A stretch of 64,000 nucleotides of DNA from Streptomyces sp. NBC_00440 (GCF_036014215.1 NZ_CP107921.1:3840001-3904000); one strand, 5' to 3'. Shown: positions 12,533-21,566, counted from the first letter of the stretch. Numbers and translations are program-made. Notes: generated by a model from the sequence alone, not told the origin.

Positions 12533-14614
12533 CTAAAGGCTCCGCCGCGGTACGACCCCGCCCGCCACCGCCCGCTGTTTCGGCGCAGCTGTCCCGGTCC
12601 AGCAGCTGCCGCGTCGGGCCAGCAGTCTGCGCAGCCACAGTTCCGTGGAGACCAGGTCGGCCAGCCCGTCGAGCGGCAGTCGCTCCCCCTCCGCGGCCGC
12701 GCGCAGCGCCTTGCGGACCACGCGCGCCTCGATCAGGCCGGCGTCCGCGAGCAGCGGGGCGTCGAACAGGGCGATCAGCGAGGGGAGCGAGGCGCGCAGC
12801 CCCTGCTGGAACGCGGCCCTCGCGGTGGTGTGGGACGGGGCGCCCCAGCCGTCCGGCAGCTCGTGGATGCCCGCGCCCGCCAGCACCGTACGGAGGATCT
12901 CGGCCCGGGCGCCGGGCTGGACCCGCAGCGATTCGGGGAGCAGCCGGGCCGCCCGTACGACCTGGTTGTCGAGGAACGGCGCGTGCAGCCGCTGGCTCCG
13001 TACCTCCGCCGCCTGTTCGAAGACCCGGTGGTCCGCCGCGTACCGGGCGAGCGCGGCGCGGGCGCGGGCCTCGCCGGGGCGCTGCACCGAGGTGGGCCGC
13101 AGCGCCGACTCCTGGAGGCGTACGGAGACTTCGGCGAGCGCCTCACCGGTCAGCCAGCGGGCCGCCGGCCCCGGCCGTGACCAGGTGAGGGCCGACAGTG
13201 AGGCGTCCAGCGTCGAGCCCTCGGCGGCATACAGGACATCACGGTCGCGCAGCCGGACGGCCGCCGCCTCGATGCCCGTGCGGTACGGAGTACGGGCCAG
13301 TCTGCGGGCGGCGCGGTAGACGGTGAGAGGAATGAGGACCGAGCCGTCCGCCTTGGCCAACGCGGCGACCGGCTTGACCAGATGACGTCTGCGGCGGTCC
13401 ATCAGCAGGTCGGCCAGGCGCGCGGGGTGCGCGTCGAGCACCTGCCGTGCGCCGTCGCCCACCAGGTGGTCCGCACTGCCGGCGGTGAGCCGCAGGCGGT
13501 GGCGCTCCGATGTGATCAGCGAGGGGCCCGGCTCGTCGGTCAGCGGGCCCGACTCCAGATCGGCGTACGGCAGGGCCTCTTCGCCGCCCGCGACGACCAC
13601 GTGGTGCAGTCTCGGATTCGCCGCGATGGCGCCCGCCCGTTCCAGCTCGGGCGCGTGACCCCGTGCGGACAGGTCGTTGAAGGTGACCGCGAGGAGGCGT
13701 TCGCCGGCGCCCGTGCCATGGCCGAGGATCGTGCCCGGCACCCCGGGCAGTCCGGCCGCGAGAAGCGTGAGGGTGGCTGATGCACTGCCTCCGGAGAGGT
13801 CGGCGCCGATTCCCGCGGCGGGCGCCGGGACCCCGCGCGCGGCGCGCCGTTCGGCCGGGCCCATCCCCGGTACCGGTCCCGGGTCGGGCGGCAGCGTCTC
13901 GGGGGCGTGGCGCGGCGCGGTGAGCCGGGCGCGTACGGCTTCGACGAGCGCGTCCCGTACGCCGTCCACGGCCCGGTCCGGGTCGACCTGGGCGGCGGCC
14001 ACGGCGAGCGAGGCCACCTGTTCGTACCCGGTGATCTCCCGGGAGCCGTCGCGCAGGATGAGGGCGTGGCCCGGCGGGATGCGCCGCACCCCGGCATAGG
14101 GCGTCGAGTCGCGCAGCGCCTCCGGCACGTCGGGGCAGGCGAGCAGAGCGGCCAAGTGGCCGATGTCCAGCTGGGCTTCGACCAGGTCGGCGAGGGGGAG
14201 GGCCGCGGTGGCGTACGCGGTGCCGTTGGCCCAGGGGGTGTGGAAGACGGGCCGCGCACCGGCCAGGTCGCCGATGACGGTGACCCGGCGCCCGGACTGC
14301 ACGACGACCGTGTAACTGCCCGCCCAGGCGGTGAGATGACGCAGCGCTCCCCCGCGCGCGGCGAACAGGCCGACCCGCAGTTCCTCGTCCGTCGCGGCGC
14401 AACAGCCCAGTACCGCAAGGCGGGTGAAGGGGTCGACCGTGATGACCCGCACCTCGTCCGGCCGCCAGTCACCGACCGCCCAGAGGGGGTCGGGATCGCC
14501 CCACAGCAGCTGCGAGCCCACGGGGTGGACCGTGCGCCCCTCGTCAACGCCGCCCACCGAACCGGCCGTGCCGAAGCTCGCGGCAGTACTGCTCCACCCC
14601 ACCAACCACCGCAT
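12533..14614 (-). CDS. Asparagine-synthase-related protein (macrolactam-cyclase-like, orphan)
   Basis: A 693-residue protein of the asparagine synthase superfamily. The N-terminal half resembles a class II amidotransferase fold but lacks the catalytic Cys2. The C-terminal half is an ATP-PPase-like domain; its PP-loop reads LSGGSAS (274-279) where SGGxDS is canonical. Further family marks are GSADHLVGDGA near 385 and LHAPFLDNQVV. This matches the lasso-peptide/macrolactam cyclase branch rather than true asparagine synthetase. I start at ATG 14614, which has GGAGG five bases upstream; a GTG at 14626 overlaps that site. No protease, RRE or convincing precursor gene is adjacent. Substrate unknown. 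Confidence 0.75.
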   Translation of the reverse strand: MRWLVGWSSTAASFGTAGSVGGVDEGRTVHPVGSQLLWGDPDPLWAVGDWRPDEVRVITVDPFTRLAVLGCCAATDEELRVGLFAARGGALRHLTAWAGSYTVVVQSGRRVTVIGDLAGARPVFHTPWANGTAYATAALPLADLVEAQLDIGHLAALLACPDVPEALRDSTPYAGVRRIPPGHALILRDGSREITGYEQVASLAVAAAQVDPDRAVDGVRDALVEAVRARLTAPRHAPETLPPDPGPVPGMGPAERRAARGVPAPAAGIGADLSGGSASATLTLLAAGLPGVPGTILGHGTGAGERLLAVTFNDLSARGHAPELERAGAIAANPRLHHVVVAGGEEALPYADLESGPLTDEPGPSLITSERHRLRLTAGSADHLVGDGARQVLDAHPARLADLLMDRRRRHLVKPVAALAKADGSVLIPLTVYRAARRLARTPYRTGIEAAAVRLRDRDVLYAAEGSTLDASLSALTWSRPGPAARWLTGEALAEVSVRLQESALRPTSVQRPGEARARAALARYAADHRVFEQAAEVRSQRLHAPFLDNQVVRAARLLPESLRVQPGARAEILRTVLAGAGIHELPDGWGAPSHTTARAAFQQGLRASLPSLIALFDAPLLADAGLIEARVVRKALRAAAEGERLPLDGLADLVSTELWLRRLLARRGSCWTGTAAPKQRAVAGGVVPRRSL

Positions 14615-14639
14615 CGCCGCCTCCACAGGCTGTGGACAA

Positions 14640-14660
14640 CTGAACGCCGAGGGCGTTCAG
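14640..14660 (-). promoter_or_regulatory. Perfect 9-bp-arm hairpin/operator before asparagine-synthase-like gene
   Basis: CTGAACGCC and GGCGTTCAG are separated by three bases, 26 bp upstream of the chosen ATG. It may be a repressor operator or a leader hairpin. No U-run follows, so a simple terminator is unlikely. Confidence 0.55.
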
Positions 14661-15145
14661 CACCATGCTGCCATGACAACGGCGTACCGGAGGGGGTACG
14701 GAAGCGCGCACCCAGATGCGAATGCGCCCCCGGCAAAGGCCATTCGGTCTTGCACAACGAGGGTCGTCATCCGGCCATTCTGGCGGAGTGGCATCTGTGC
14801 GGGAACGGTGACCGAAGGCCGTACAGCGCTTCGGTCCGGGAGACGCCGCGCGCCTCCCGGACCGGTCGGCCGCCCGCGGGGATTGAGGCGGCCGTATCCC
14901 CCAGCCCACTGGATCCTGTGCAGTGGACCGACCCACGCACTCCACATGGAAGACCTCGCCGAACGGCCGGACCAGAGCGCACGGCCGGGCGCACGGCCAC
15001 ACACCGGGAGCACGGGCCGCGGTTGAGAGCGCTCCGCGCGGGCAATAATCCCGCCATCCGGAACATCACCCCTTAACGGTAGGGATGCGGCGAACTACGC
15101 TGGGTTCACGAATGCCGTGCACGGCTTCTCGGACAAGAGGAGTTG

Positions 15146-15176
15146 CCTCGACACGGCGGCCGTCTGTGTGTCGAGG
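15146..15176 (+). promoter_or_regulatory. RBS-overlapping hairpin of sporulation-associated gene
   Basis: CCTCGACAC (15146-15154) pairs perfectly with GTGTCGAGG (15168-15176). The 3' arm runs into the GAGGGG ribosome site that precedes ATG 15185, so the fold would limit translation initiation. Confidence 0.5.
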
Positions 15177-15184
15177 GGTGGCGC

Positions 15185-16606
15185 ATGTCCAGGGAGCTAC
15201 GCGGGCCGAACGACAAACTCGGCACCGTTCTCGCCATCGCGGGAATCAGCAACGCCGGACTGGCGCGACGGGTCAACGACCTCGGCGCCCAGCGCGGCCT
15301 GACGCTTCGGTACGACAAGACGTCCGTGGCCAGGTGGGTCTCCAAGGGCATGGTGCCCCAGGGCGCCGCGCCCCATCTGATCGCGGCGGCGATCGGCGCC
15401 AAGCTGGGCCGGCCCGTACCGCTGCACGAGATAGGACTCGCGGACGCGGATCCGGCCCCCGAGGTCGGGCTCGCCTTCCACCGCGACGTCAGCTCGGCCG
15501 TGGTGTCGGCGACCGATCTGTACCGGCTGGACCTCGCGGGGCGCCGGGCCGGGAGTGGCGGGATATGGCAGTCGCTCGCCGGATCGTTCGCGGTCACGGC
15601 ATATGCGACACCCGCTTCGCGGTGGCTGATAACACCCGCCGACTCCTCGGTGGAGCGGGGCGCCGATGAGGTGGCCGACCCGGCCGCGCTGCGCGTCGGG
15701 CACAGCGATGTGACCAAACTGCGGGAGGCCGCCGAGGATGCCAGGCGCTGGGACTCCAAGTACGGCGGCGGGGACTGGCGTTCGTCGATGGTGCCGGAGT
15801 GCCTGCGGGTGGACGCGGCTCCGCTGCTCCTCGGCTCGTACTCGGACGAGGTGGGCCGCGGGCTCTTCGGCGCGACCGCCGAACTGACCAGGCTCGCCGG
15901 GTGGATGGCGTTCGACACCGGCCAGCAGGAGGCCGCCCAGCGCTACTACATCCAGGCGCTGCGGCTCGCCCGCGCGGCCGCCGATGTCCCGCTGGGGGGA
16001 TATGTCCTGGCTTCGATGTCGCTCCAGGCGGTCTACCGCGGCTTCGGGGACGAGGGTGTGGACCTCGCGCAGGCGGCGGTCGAGCGCAACAGGGGCCTCG
16101 CGACGGCCCGCACGATGAGTTTCTTCCGACTGGTGGAAGCACGGGCCCACGCGCGCGCCGGTGACTCCGCGGCGGCCGGCGCGGCACTGAAGGCGGCGGA
16201 GGGCTGGCTGGAGCGCTCGCGCGAAGGCGACGCCGATCCGTCCTGGCTCGGCTTCTACTCGTACGACCGCTTCGCCGCCGACGCCGCCGAGTGCTACCAC
16301 GACCTCAAGGCCCCGCGTCAGGTGCGGCGCTTCACCGAGCAGGCGCTGTCGAAGCCGACGGAGGAGTTCGTCCGCTCGCACGGGCTGCGGCTGGTGGTGA
16401 GCGCGGTGGCGGAGCTGGAGTCCGGCAACCTCGACGCGGCGTGCGCCGCGGGCACCCGGGCGGTGGAGGTCGCGGGGCGGATCTCGTCGGCGCGCACCAC
16501 GGAGTACGTACGGGATCTACTGCACCGTCTTGAGCCGTACGGCGACGAGCCGAGAGTGGTGGAGTTACGCGAGCGGGCCAGACCACTCCTGGTGGCGCCC
16601 GCGTAG
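15185..16606 (+). CDS. Sporulation-associated HTH/TPR-like regulator
   Basis: A 473-residue protein. The N-terminal 75 residues form a helix-turn-helix-like unit ([36 protein letters not shown]), and the rest is helical repeats of TPR type ([42 protein letters not shown]). This architecture is shared with NsdA and with the protein I recall as SCO4114, called sporulation-associated. It likely acts as a cytoplasmic regulator of development and antibiotic production. ATG 15185 has GAGGGG six bases upstream. A hairpin overlapping that site and a palindrome near the putative transcription start suggest extra control. Confidence 0.75.
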   Translation: MSRELRGPNDKLGTVLAIAGISNAGLARRVNDLGAQRGLTLRYDKTSVARWVSKGMVPQGAAPHLIAAAIGAKLGRPVPLHEIGLADADPAPEVGLAFHRDVSSAVVSATDLYRLDLAGRRAGSGGIWQSLAGSFAVTAYATPASRWLITPADSSVERGADEVADPAALRVGHSDVTKLREAAEDARRWDSKYGGGDWRSSMVPECLRVDAAPLLLGSYSDEVGRGLFGATAELTRLAGWMAFDTGQQEAAQRYYIQALRLARAAADVPLGGYVLASMSLQAVYRGFGDEGVDLAQAAVERNRGLATARTMSFFRLVEARAHARAGDSAAAGAALKAAEGWLERSREGDADPSWLGFYSYDRFAADAAECYHDLKAPRQVRRFTEQALSKPTEEFVRSHGLRLVVSAVAELESGNLDAACAAGTRAVEVAGRISSARTTEYVRDLLHRLEPYGDEPRVVELRERARPLLVAPA

Positions 16607-16676
16607 AACGGTCCTCCCCCCTGGTTTGAGGGCATTGTCAGTGGGCCAGTGCACTATCGGGGTGGGAGGAGGTGCG

Positions 16677-17921
16677 ATGTCTTTCGGGAACGGCAGCATG
16701 CGTGGCTACAGCGGTGGCTTCGACTGCGACGTGCTGATCATCGGCGGCGGGATCGTCGGGCTGTCGACGGCGTACGCCCTGACGCGGTCCGCGCCGGGCA
16801 CGCGGGTCGTGGTGCTGGAGAAGGAGCAGCGCACCGCCCGCCATCAGACGGGCCGCAACAGCGGGGTCATCCACAGCGGGATCTACTACCGGCCCGGCTC
16901 CCTGAAGGCGCGGTTCGCGGTGCGCGGCGCGGCCGAGATGACCGAGTTCTGCGCGGAGCACTCCCTGCCGTACGAGGTGACGGGCAAGCTGATCGTCGCG
17001 ACGGAGCGGGACGAGCTGCCCCGGCTGCACGCCCTGGCCCAGCGCGGCCGGGAGAACGGGATTCCGGTGCGGGAGCTGGGCCCCGCCCAGATCGCCGAGG
17101 ACGAGCCCGGGGTCCGGGGACTGGCCGCGATCCGGGTCGCCACCACCGGGGTCGCCGACTACGGCGCGGTGGCCGCGCGCCTCGCGGAGCTTTCGGAGGC
17201 GGCGGGGGCCGAGGTCCGGTGCGGGGCCGAGGCCGTCCGGATAGCGCGGCGCCCGGAAGGCGTCGCGGTCGCCACGTCCGACGGGGCGGTGATACGGGCC
17301 CGGGCCCTGGTCAACTGCGCGGGACTGCACTGCGACCGGGTCGCACGGCTGGCGGGCGACGACCCGGGGATGCGGATCGTGCCCTTCCGGGGGGAGTACT
17401 ACACACTGACCCGCCCCGGCCTGGTGCGTGGCCTCGTCTATCCCGTGCCCGACCCCGCCTTCCCCTTCCTCGGTGTCCATCTGACCCGGGGCACCGACGG
17501 CACGGTCCACGTCGGACCGAACGCGGTACCGGCACTGGCCCGCGAGGGGTACGACTGGGGCACCGTGCGCCCCACCGAGCTGAGTACGACGCTGGCCTGG
17601 CCCGGCACCTGGCGGATAGCGGGCCGCCACTGGCGGTACGGGGCGGGCGAGCTGCACCGCTCGCTGTCGAAGCGCGCCTTCACGGAGGCGGTGCGGCGGC
17701 TGCTGCCGGCCGTCGAGGAGACGGATCTGCGCCGGGCACCGGCCGGGGTGCGGGCCCAGGCGGTCCTCAGGGACGGCACGCTGGTCGACGACTTCCTGAT
17801 CCGGGAGGCACCGCGCACGGTCCATGTGCTGAACGCCCCCTCACCGGCCGCGACGGCATCCCTGCCGATCGGCCGCGAGATCGCCCGCAGGGCGCTGGCC
17901 TCGGTGGGGGTACGGACCTGA
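16677..17921 (+). CDS. lhgO: L-2-hydroxyglutarate oxidase-type FAD oxidoreductase
   Basis: A 414-residue DAO-family flavoenzyme. The FAD motif CDVLIIGGGIVGLSTAYAL begins near residue 16. Family features follow: EKEQRTARHQTGRNSGVIHSGIYYRPGSLKA, FRGEYYTL, YPVPDPAFPFLGVHLTR and GVRAQAVLRDGTLVDDF. LhgO enzymes oxidise L-2-hydroxyglutarate to 2-oxoglutarate and pass electrons to quinone, removing a side product of central metabolism. The ATG at 16677 has an excellent GGAGGAGG ribosome site; the frame is open further upstream but without a better start. It follows the sporulation-associated gene by 70 bp and may be co-transcribed. Confidence 0.88.
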   Translation: MSFGNGSMRGYSGGFDCDVLIIGGGIVGLSTAYALTRSAPGTRVVVLEKEQRTARHQTGRNSGVIHSGIYYRPGSLKARFAVRGAAEMTEFCAEHSLPYEVTGKLIVATERDELPRLHALAQRGRENGIPVRELGPAQIAEDEPGVRGLAAIRVATTGVADYGAVAARLAELSEAAGAEVRCGAEAVRIARRPEGVAVATSDGAVIRARALVNCAGLHCDRVARLAGDDPGMRIVPFRGEYYTLTRPGLVRGLVYPVPDPAFPFLGVHLTRGTDGTVHVGPNAVPALAREGYDWGTVRPTELSTTLAWPGTWRIAGRHWRYGAGELHRSLSKRAFTEAVRRLLPAVEETDLRRAPAGVRAQAVLRDGTLVDDFLIREAPRTVHVLNAPSPAATASLPIGREIARRALASVGVRT

Positions 17922-18070
17922 CCGGGCGGCGGGGGTATGGAGCGGCACCCGGGGCGGAAGCTACGCCGGGGCCGTACTGCGGCCGGGGGCCGTGGAGCTC
18001 CAGGCCCCTACAGCGCAGCGCCGGGGTCACAGAGCCCCCGGGGTCACAGAGCCGCCGGAGCGTGGAGCGC

Positions 18071-18110
18071 CGGGACCGTGGAATCGCGGGACCGTAGAAT
18101 CGGGGGCACT
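18071..18110 (+). promoter_or_regulatory. Duplicated -10 segment before trmB
   Basis: A 16-bp unit CGGGACCGTRGAATCG is tandemly repeated (18071-18086, 18087-18102). The second copy contains TAGAAT (18095-18100), a good -10 box whose expected start is within about four bases of the GTG at 18111, giving a very short leader. Confidence 0.5.
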
Positions 18111-18914
18111 GTGTCCGATCTTCTGAACCCCCCACCAGAGCCCTCGCCGCCCCAGCGCGCCAAGGGCGAGCCGCGCTTCCCCGGCGGGCCCGCGGCCGAC
18201 CCCGCGGGCTCGCACCACGAGCGCCGGATCCGCAGCTTCCAGCCGCGCCGCAGCCGCGTCACGACCGGCCAGGCCGACGCCCTGGAACGGCTGTGGCCGC
18301 GCTGGGGCCTGGACATCGACGGACAGCGGGTCCTCGATCTGCCCACCCTGTTCGACGGTCTCCCCGTCGTCCTGGAGATCGGCTTCGGCATGGGCGAGGC
18401 CACCGCTCAGATGGCCGCGGCCGACCCGTCGACCGGGATCCTCGCATCCGATGTGCACACCCCCGGCCAGGGAAACCTGCTGCGTCTCGCGGAGCGGAAC
18501 GGCCTGTCCAACATCCGGGTGGCCAACGGCGACGCGATCATCCTGCTCCGCGAGATGCTCACACCGGACTCACTCGCCGGACTGCGCGTGTACTTCCCCG
18601 ACCCGTGGCCCAAGAGCCGCCACCACAAGAGGCGGCTGATCCAGCCCGAGTTCCTCGACCTGGCCGCGGCCCGGCTCGCACCGGGCGCCGTCCTGCACTG
18701 CGCGACCGACTGGGTCCCGTACGCCGAGCAGATGCTGGAGGTGCTCACCGAGCATCCCTGCTTCGAGAACACCACGGCGGACGGCGGCTACGCACCGAGG
18801 CCCGGCTTCCGGCCGCTGACCAGATTCGAGGGCCAGGGACTCGACAAGGGCCACGCGGTCCACGACCTGCTGTTCCGCCGCAACGACCGCCCGAGCGGCC
18901 ACAGCACCGACTAG
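18111..18914 (+). CDS. trmB: tRNA (guanine-N7-)-methyltransferase
   Basis: A 267-residue SAM-dependent enzyme that makes m7G46 in the tRNA variable loop. The SAM site VLEIGFGMGEATAQMA and the TrmB signature VYFPDPWPKSRHHKRRL are both present, with TDWVPYAEQML and a C-terminal TRFEGQGLDKGHAVHDL. The GTG start (VSDLLNPPP) is chosen because family similarity begins soon after and a -10 box lies just upstream. The N-terminal 45 residues are basic and proline-rich, as is common in actinobacterial members. The 189 bp before it hold short GTCACAGAGCC repeats. Confidence 0.93.
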   Translation: MSDLLNPPPEPSPPQRAKGEPRFPGGPAADPAGSHHERRIRSFQPRRSRVTTGQADALERLWPRWGLDIDGQRVLDLPTLFDGLPVVLEIGFGMGEATAQMAAADPSTGILASDVHTPGQGNLLRLAERNGLSNIRVANGDAIILLREMLTPDSLAGLRVYFPDPWPKSRHHKRRLIQPEFLDLAAARLAPGAVLHCATDWVPYAEQMLEVLTEHPCFENTTADGGYAPRPGFRPLTRFEGQGLDKGHAVHDLLFRRNDRPSGHSTD

Positions 18915-19002
18915 GGCCTTTCGTTTGGATCAGTCCGGGCCGAGCGCGGCCGGTCCCGGCACGGAAACCCAGTACGGCGTCGCGGTTGTCAGTGCCGCTC
19001 GT

Positions 19003-19018
19003 TAGGCTCAATCGGGTG
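19003..19018 (+). promoter_or_regulatory. Leaderless-type promoter of PrsW-like gene
   Basis: TAGGCT (19003-19008) is seven bases before the GTG at 19016, the spacing seen when the start codon's first base is the transcription start. No ribosome site is visible. A proper -35 is not evident. Confidence 0.4.
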
Positions 19019-20506
19019 TACGAGTCGAGCGTGCCGCCCGGGGCGGCCCATCCGGTGGTCCCGGTGTACGAGGAGCAGCCGCGCTTCGACGCCGTTCCAC
19101 CGCGTGCACACTGGCGCTACGCCCCCCGCAGGGACTTCTGGCGGAGCAAGGCGCTGCGCGCCACAGCGGTGATCATCGTCCTCGCCATCTGCGGCCTGCT
19201 GATCCTCTCGCTGGTCCGCGAACAGACCGGGACCGAGGGCTTCCTCGTCGGGATGGGTCTGGCCGTGCTGCCGGTGCCGCTGCTCATGGCGGCCTTCCGC
19301 TGGCTGGACCGGGTCGATCCGGGGCCCTGGCGGAACCTGATCTTCGCCTTCGCCTGGGGAGCGTGCGCCGCCGCGCTCGTCGCGATCATCGCCAACTCCT
19401 TCGCCACGCACTGGATAGCGACCGCCACAGCGGATCCGACGAGCGCGGACACCCTCGGGGCGAGAGTGGTGGCGCCGATCGTCGAGGAGAGCGCGAAGGC
19501 CACCGCGATCCTGCTGATCTTCCTCTTCCGCAGGCGCCACTTCACCGGGGTCGTGGACGGTGTGGTCTTCGCGGGCTTCACCGCGACCGGCTTCGCCTTC
19601 ACCGAGAACATCCTGTATCTGGGCAGCGCCTTCGGTGAGGACAAGTCGCTGGGGTTCTCGGGCGTTCCGTCCGTGACGGCGGCGACCTTCTTCGTCCGGG
19701 TGGTCCTCTCGCCGTTCGCCCACCCGCTGTTCACCGTGCTGACCGGCATCGGCTTCGGCATCGCGGCGCTGGCCGCCGAGGACCAGCGGCTGCGCAGGAC
19801 CGGACCGCCGCTGCTCGGTCTCCTCTGCGCCATGGGCATGCACGCCCTGTGGAACAGTTCGTCGGCCTTCGGCACCTATGGCTTCTATCTGGTCTACGGC
19901 GCTTTCATGCTCCCGGTCTTCGGGATGATCACCTGGCTGGCGATCTGGACCCGCCAGCGGGAGCTGCGCACGATATCGGCCGAACTGCCCGCGTACGCGG
20001 CGGCGGGCTGGCTGGCCCCCGCGGAGCCGCTGGCGCTGTCGTCGATGCGGGCGCGCGCCATGGCACGCAGCTTCGCGGCGCGTACGTTCGGCGGAGGGTT
20101 CGGCGCGACCAGCCCGCATCTGGGCCCCCACCCGGCCCCGTACGGCCCAGGCCCGAACAGCTCAGCCCCGTACCCCTCCGGTCCGCACCCCTCCAGTCCG
20201 TACGGCCGGAGCCCGTACCACCGGCCGCCGGCGCACGCCGACGCGAAGTCACGGGCCAAGGCCGCGTCCCGTGCGGTCTCCGAGTACGAGGCCTTCGCGA
20301 CGACCCTCGCCTTTCTGCGGCACAGGGCCCACCGGGGCGTGGTGGGCCCGGACTTCGAAGCGCGCGAGCAGGAGCTGCTGCACCACCTCTGGCAGCGCAA
20401 GGAGATCGCGGGGCCCGCGCTGCTCTACGCGGCGGAGGCGACCGGGCGGATACGGGTGCCGCCACCGCATCTGCACTACGGCGGCTACAACCCGTACCAG
20501 CACTGA
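19016..20506 (+). CDS. PrsW-family intramembrane metalloprotease
   Basis: A 496-residue protein with about eight to nine membrane segments in its first 330 residues. All four PrsW motifs are present: EESAK, FTATGFAFTENILYL, HPLFT and HALWN. They supply the acidic and histidine residues of the intramembrane active site. PrsW in Bacillus cleaves an anti-sigma factor (RsiW); the target here is unknown, though an ECF sigma/zinc-finger fusion lies 10 kb away. After the membrane part comes a Pro/Tyr/Gly/Ser-rich linker and a soluble helical C-terminus. GTG 19016 looks leaderless; GTG 18992 in the same frame is the alternative. Confidence 0.88.
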   Translation: MYESSVPPGAAHPVVPVYEEQPRFDAVPPRAHWRYAPRRDFWRSKALRATAVIIVLAICGLLILSLVREQTGTEGFLVGMGLAVLPVPLLMAAFRWLDRVDPGPWRNLIFAFAWGACAAALVAIIANSFATHWIATATADPTSADTLGARVVAPIVEESAKATAILLIFLFRRRHFTGVVDGVVFAGFTATGFAFTENILYLGSAFGEDKSLGFSGVPSVTAATFFVRVVLSPFAHPLFTVLTGIGFGIAALAAEDQRLRRTGPPLLGLLCAMGMHALWNSSSAFGTYGFYLVYGAFMLPVFGMITWLAIWTRQRELRTISAELPAYAAAGWLAPAEPLALSSMRARAMARSFAARTFGGGFGATSPHLGPHPAPYGPGPNSSAPYPSGPHPSSPYGRSPYHRPPAHADAKSRAKAASRAVSEYEAFATTLAFLRHRAHRGVVGPDFEAREQELLHHLWQRKEIAGPALLYAAEATGRIRVPPPHLHYGGYNPYQH

Positions 20507-20522
20507 CCCCCACGGCACCCCG

Positions 20523-20620
20523 GCCGGATCCGGTTCGTGGCCGATCCGCTTCCGGGCCGGATCCGGTTCGTGGCCGGATCCGGTTCGTGGCCGGATCCGG
20601 TTCGTGGCCGGATCCGGTTT
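20523..20620. repeat. Tandem 17-bp repeat array
   Basis: Five to six copies of GCCGGATCCGGTTCGTG (one imperfect, one truncated) fill the gap between two convergent genes. Each unit includes the 10-bp palindrome CCGGATCCGG, so transcripts from either side would form repeated hairpins. Confidence 0.9.
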
Positions 20621-20621
20621 C

Positions 20622-21566
20622 TCAGGCGGAGGCCGCGGTCAGCTCCGCCACCTCGGCGTCGGTGAGCTTCAGCTCGGCCACGGCCGTCAGCGCGGGCAGC
20701 TGCCCGACCGTACGCGCCGAAGCGATCGGCGCGACGACGGTCGGCTGAGCGGCCAGCCACGCCAGGGCGACGGTCGCCACCTCGGCGCCGTGCGCCGCGG
20801 CGACCTTGTCGAGCGCGGCCAGGACCTTCGGTCCCCGCTCGGTCCCCAGGTGCTGGGCCGCACCGCCGGCCCGCACACTGTCGACGTCCACACCGGGCCG
20901 GTACTTGCCGGTGAGGAAGCCGGAGGCCAGCGCGTAGTACGGCACGGCCGCCAGACCGTGCCGGGCCGCCGCGTCCTGGAGCCCGCCCTCATAGGTGTCA
21001 CGGGAGACCAGGTTGTAGTGCGGCTGGAGAGCGACGTACCTGGCCAGCCCCTCCTTCTCGGAGAACGCCATGGAGGCGTCGAGCCGCTCGGGAGACACAT
21101 TGGACGCGGCGATGGCGCGCACCTTGCCCGCCTTCACCAGCTCGTCGAGGGTGGAGATGATCTCCTCGACCGGCACGGACGGGTCGTCGAAGTGCGTGTA
21201 GTAGAGGTCGATGTAGTCGGTGCGCAGCCGACGCAGCGACTCGTCGGCTGCGGCCCTGATGTTCGCCGGGGACAGCCCCTTGTACTGCGGATGCGCGCCG
21301 ACCTTGGTCGCGACCACCACGTCGGCCCGGTTACCCCGTGCGGCCAGCCAGTTGCCGATGACGGTCTCGGACTCACCGCCCTTGTTGCCGGGCACCCAGG
21401 CCGAGTACGTGTCCGCGGTGTCGATGAAGTTGCCGCCGGCGGCCGTGTAGGCGTCGAGCACGTCGAAGGACTGCTTTTCGTCGGCGCTCCACCCGAAGAC
21501 ATTGCCACCGAGGGAGAGCGGGAAGACCTTGAGGTCGGAGGAGCCGAGTGAGCGGAGAGAAGTCAT
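20622..21566 (-). CDS. Aldo/keto reductase
   Basis: A 314-residue NADPH-dependent oxidoreductase with a TIM-barrel fold. The AKR signatures are visible: NFIDTADTYSAWVPGNKGGESE with the catalytic Asp and Tyr, VVATKVG with the catalytic Lys, and RLRTDYIDLYYTHFDDPSVPVEE with the active-site His. It resembles the YajO/tas-like and general stress AKR groups. The ATG at 21566 gives the standard MTSLRSLGSSDLKV start; the ribosome site is weak. Physiological substrate unknown. It is convergent with the PrsW-type gene across the 17-bp repeat array. Confidence 0.92.
   Translation of the reverse strand: MTSLRSLGSSDLKVFPLSLGGNVFGWSADEKQSFDVLDAYTAAGGNFIDTADTYSAWVPGNKGGESETVIGNWLAARGNRADVVVATKVGAHPQYKGLSPANIRAAADESLRRLRTDYIDLYYTHFDDPSVPVEEIISTLDELVKAGKVRAIAASNVSPERLDASMAFSEKEGLARYVALQPHYNLVSRDTYEGGLQDAAARHGLAAVPYYALASGFLTGKYRPGVDVDSVRAGGAAQHLGTERGPKVLAALDKVAAAHGAEVATVALAWLAAQPTVVAPIASARTVGQLPALTAVAELKLTDAEVAELTAASA

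Larger units (their letters stand above)
14615..15184. other. Gene-poor region between divergent genes
   Basis: Contains a perfect hairpin CTGAACGCC-gag-GGCGTTCAG (14640-14660) upstream of the asparagine-synthase-like gene, and an open 37-codon minus-strand frame (14657-14770) with weak start and codon bias that I do not call a gene. Near the right end are a -10-like TACGCT (15096-15101), a palindrome GCCGTGCACGGC (15114-15125) and a hairpin over the next gene's ribosome site. The 14770-15060 stretch shows nothing recognisable. Confidence 0.5.

Noticed and set aside
14657..14770. 37-residue peptide as a lasso or other RiPP precursor
   Set aside because: No leader Thr at the expected place, no Asp/Glu in the core, poor codon bias, no ribosome site, and no maturation protease or RRE nearby. 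Kept only as a finding to test.
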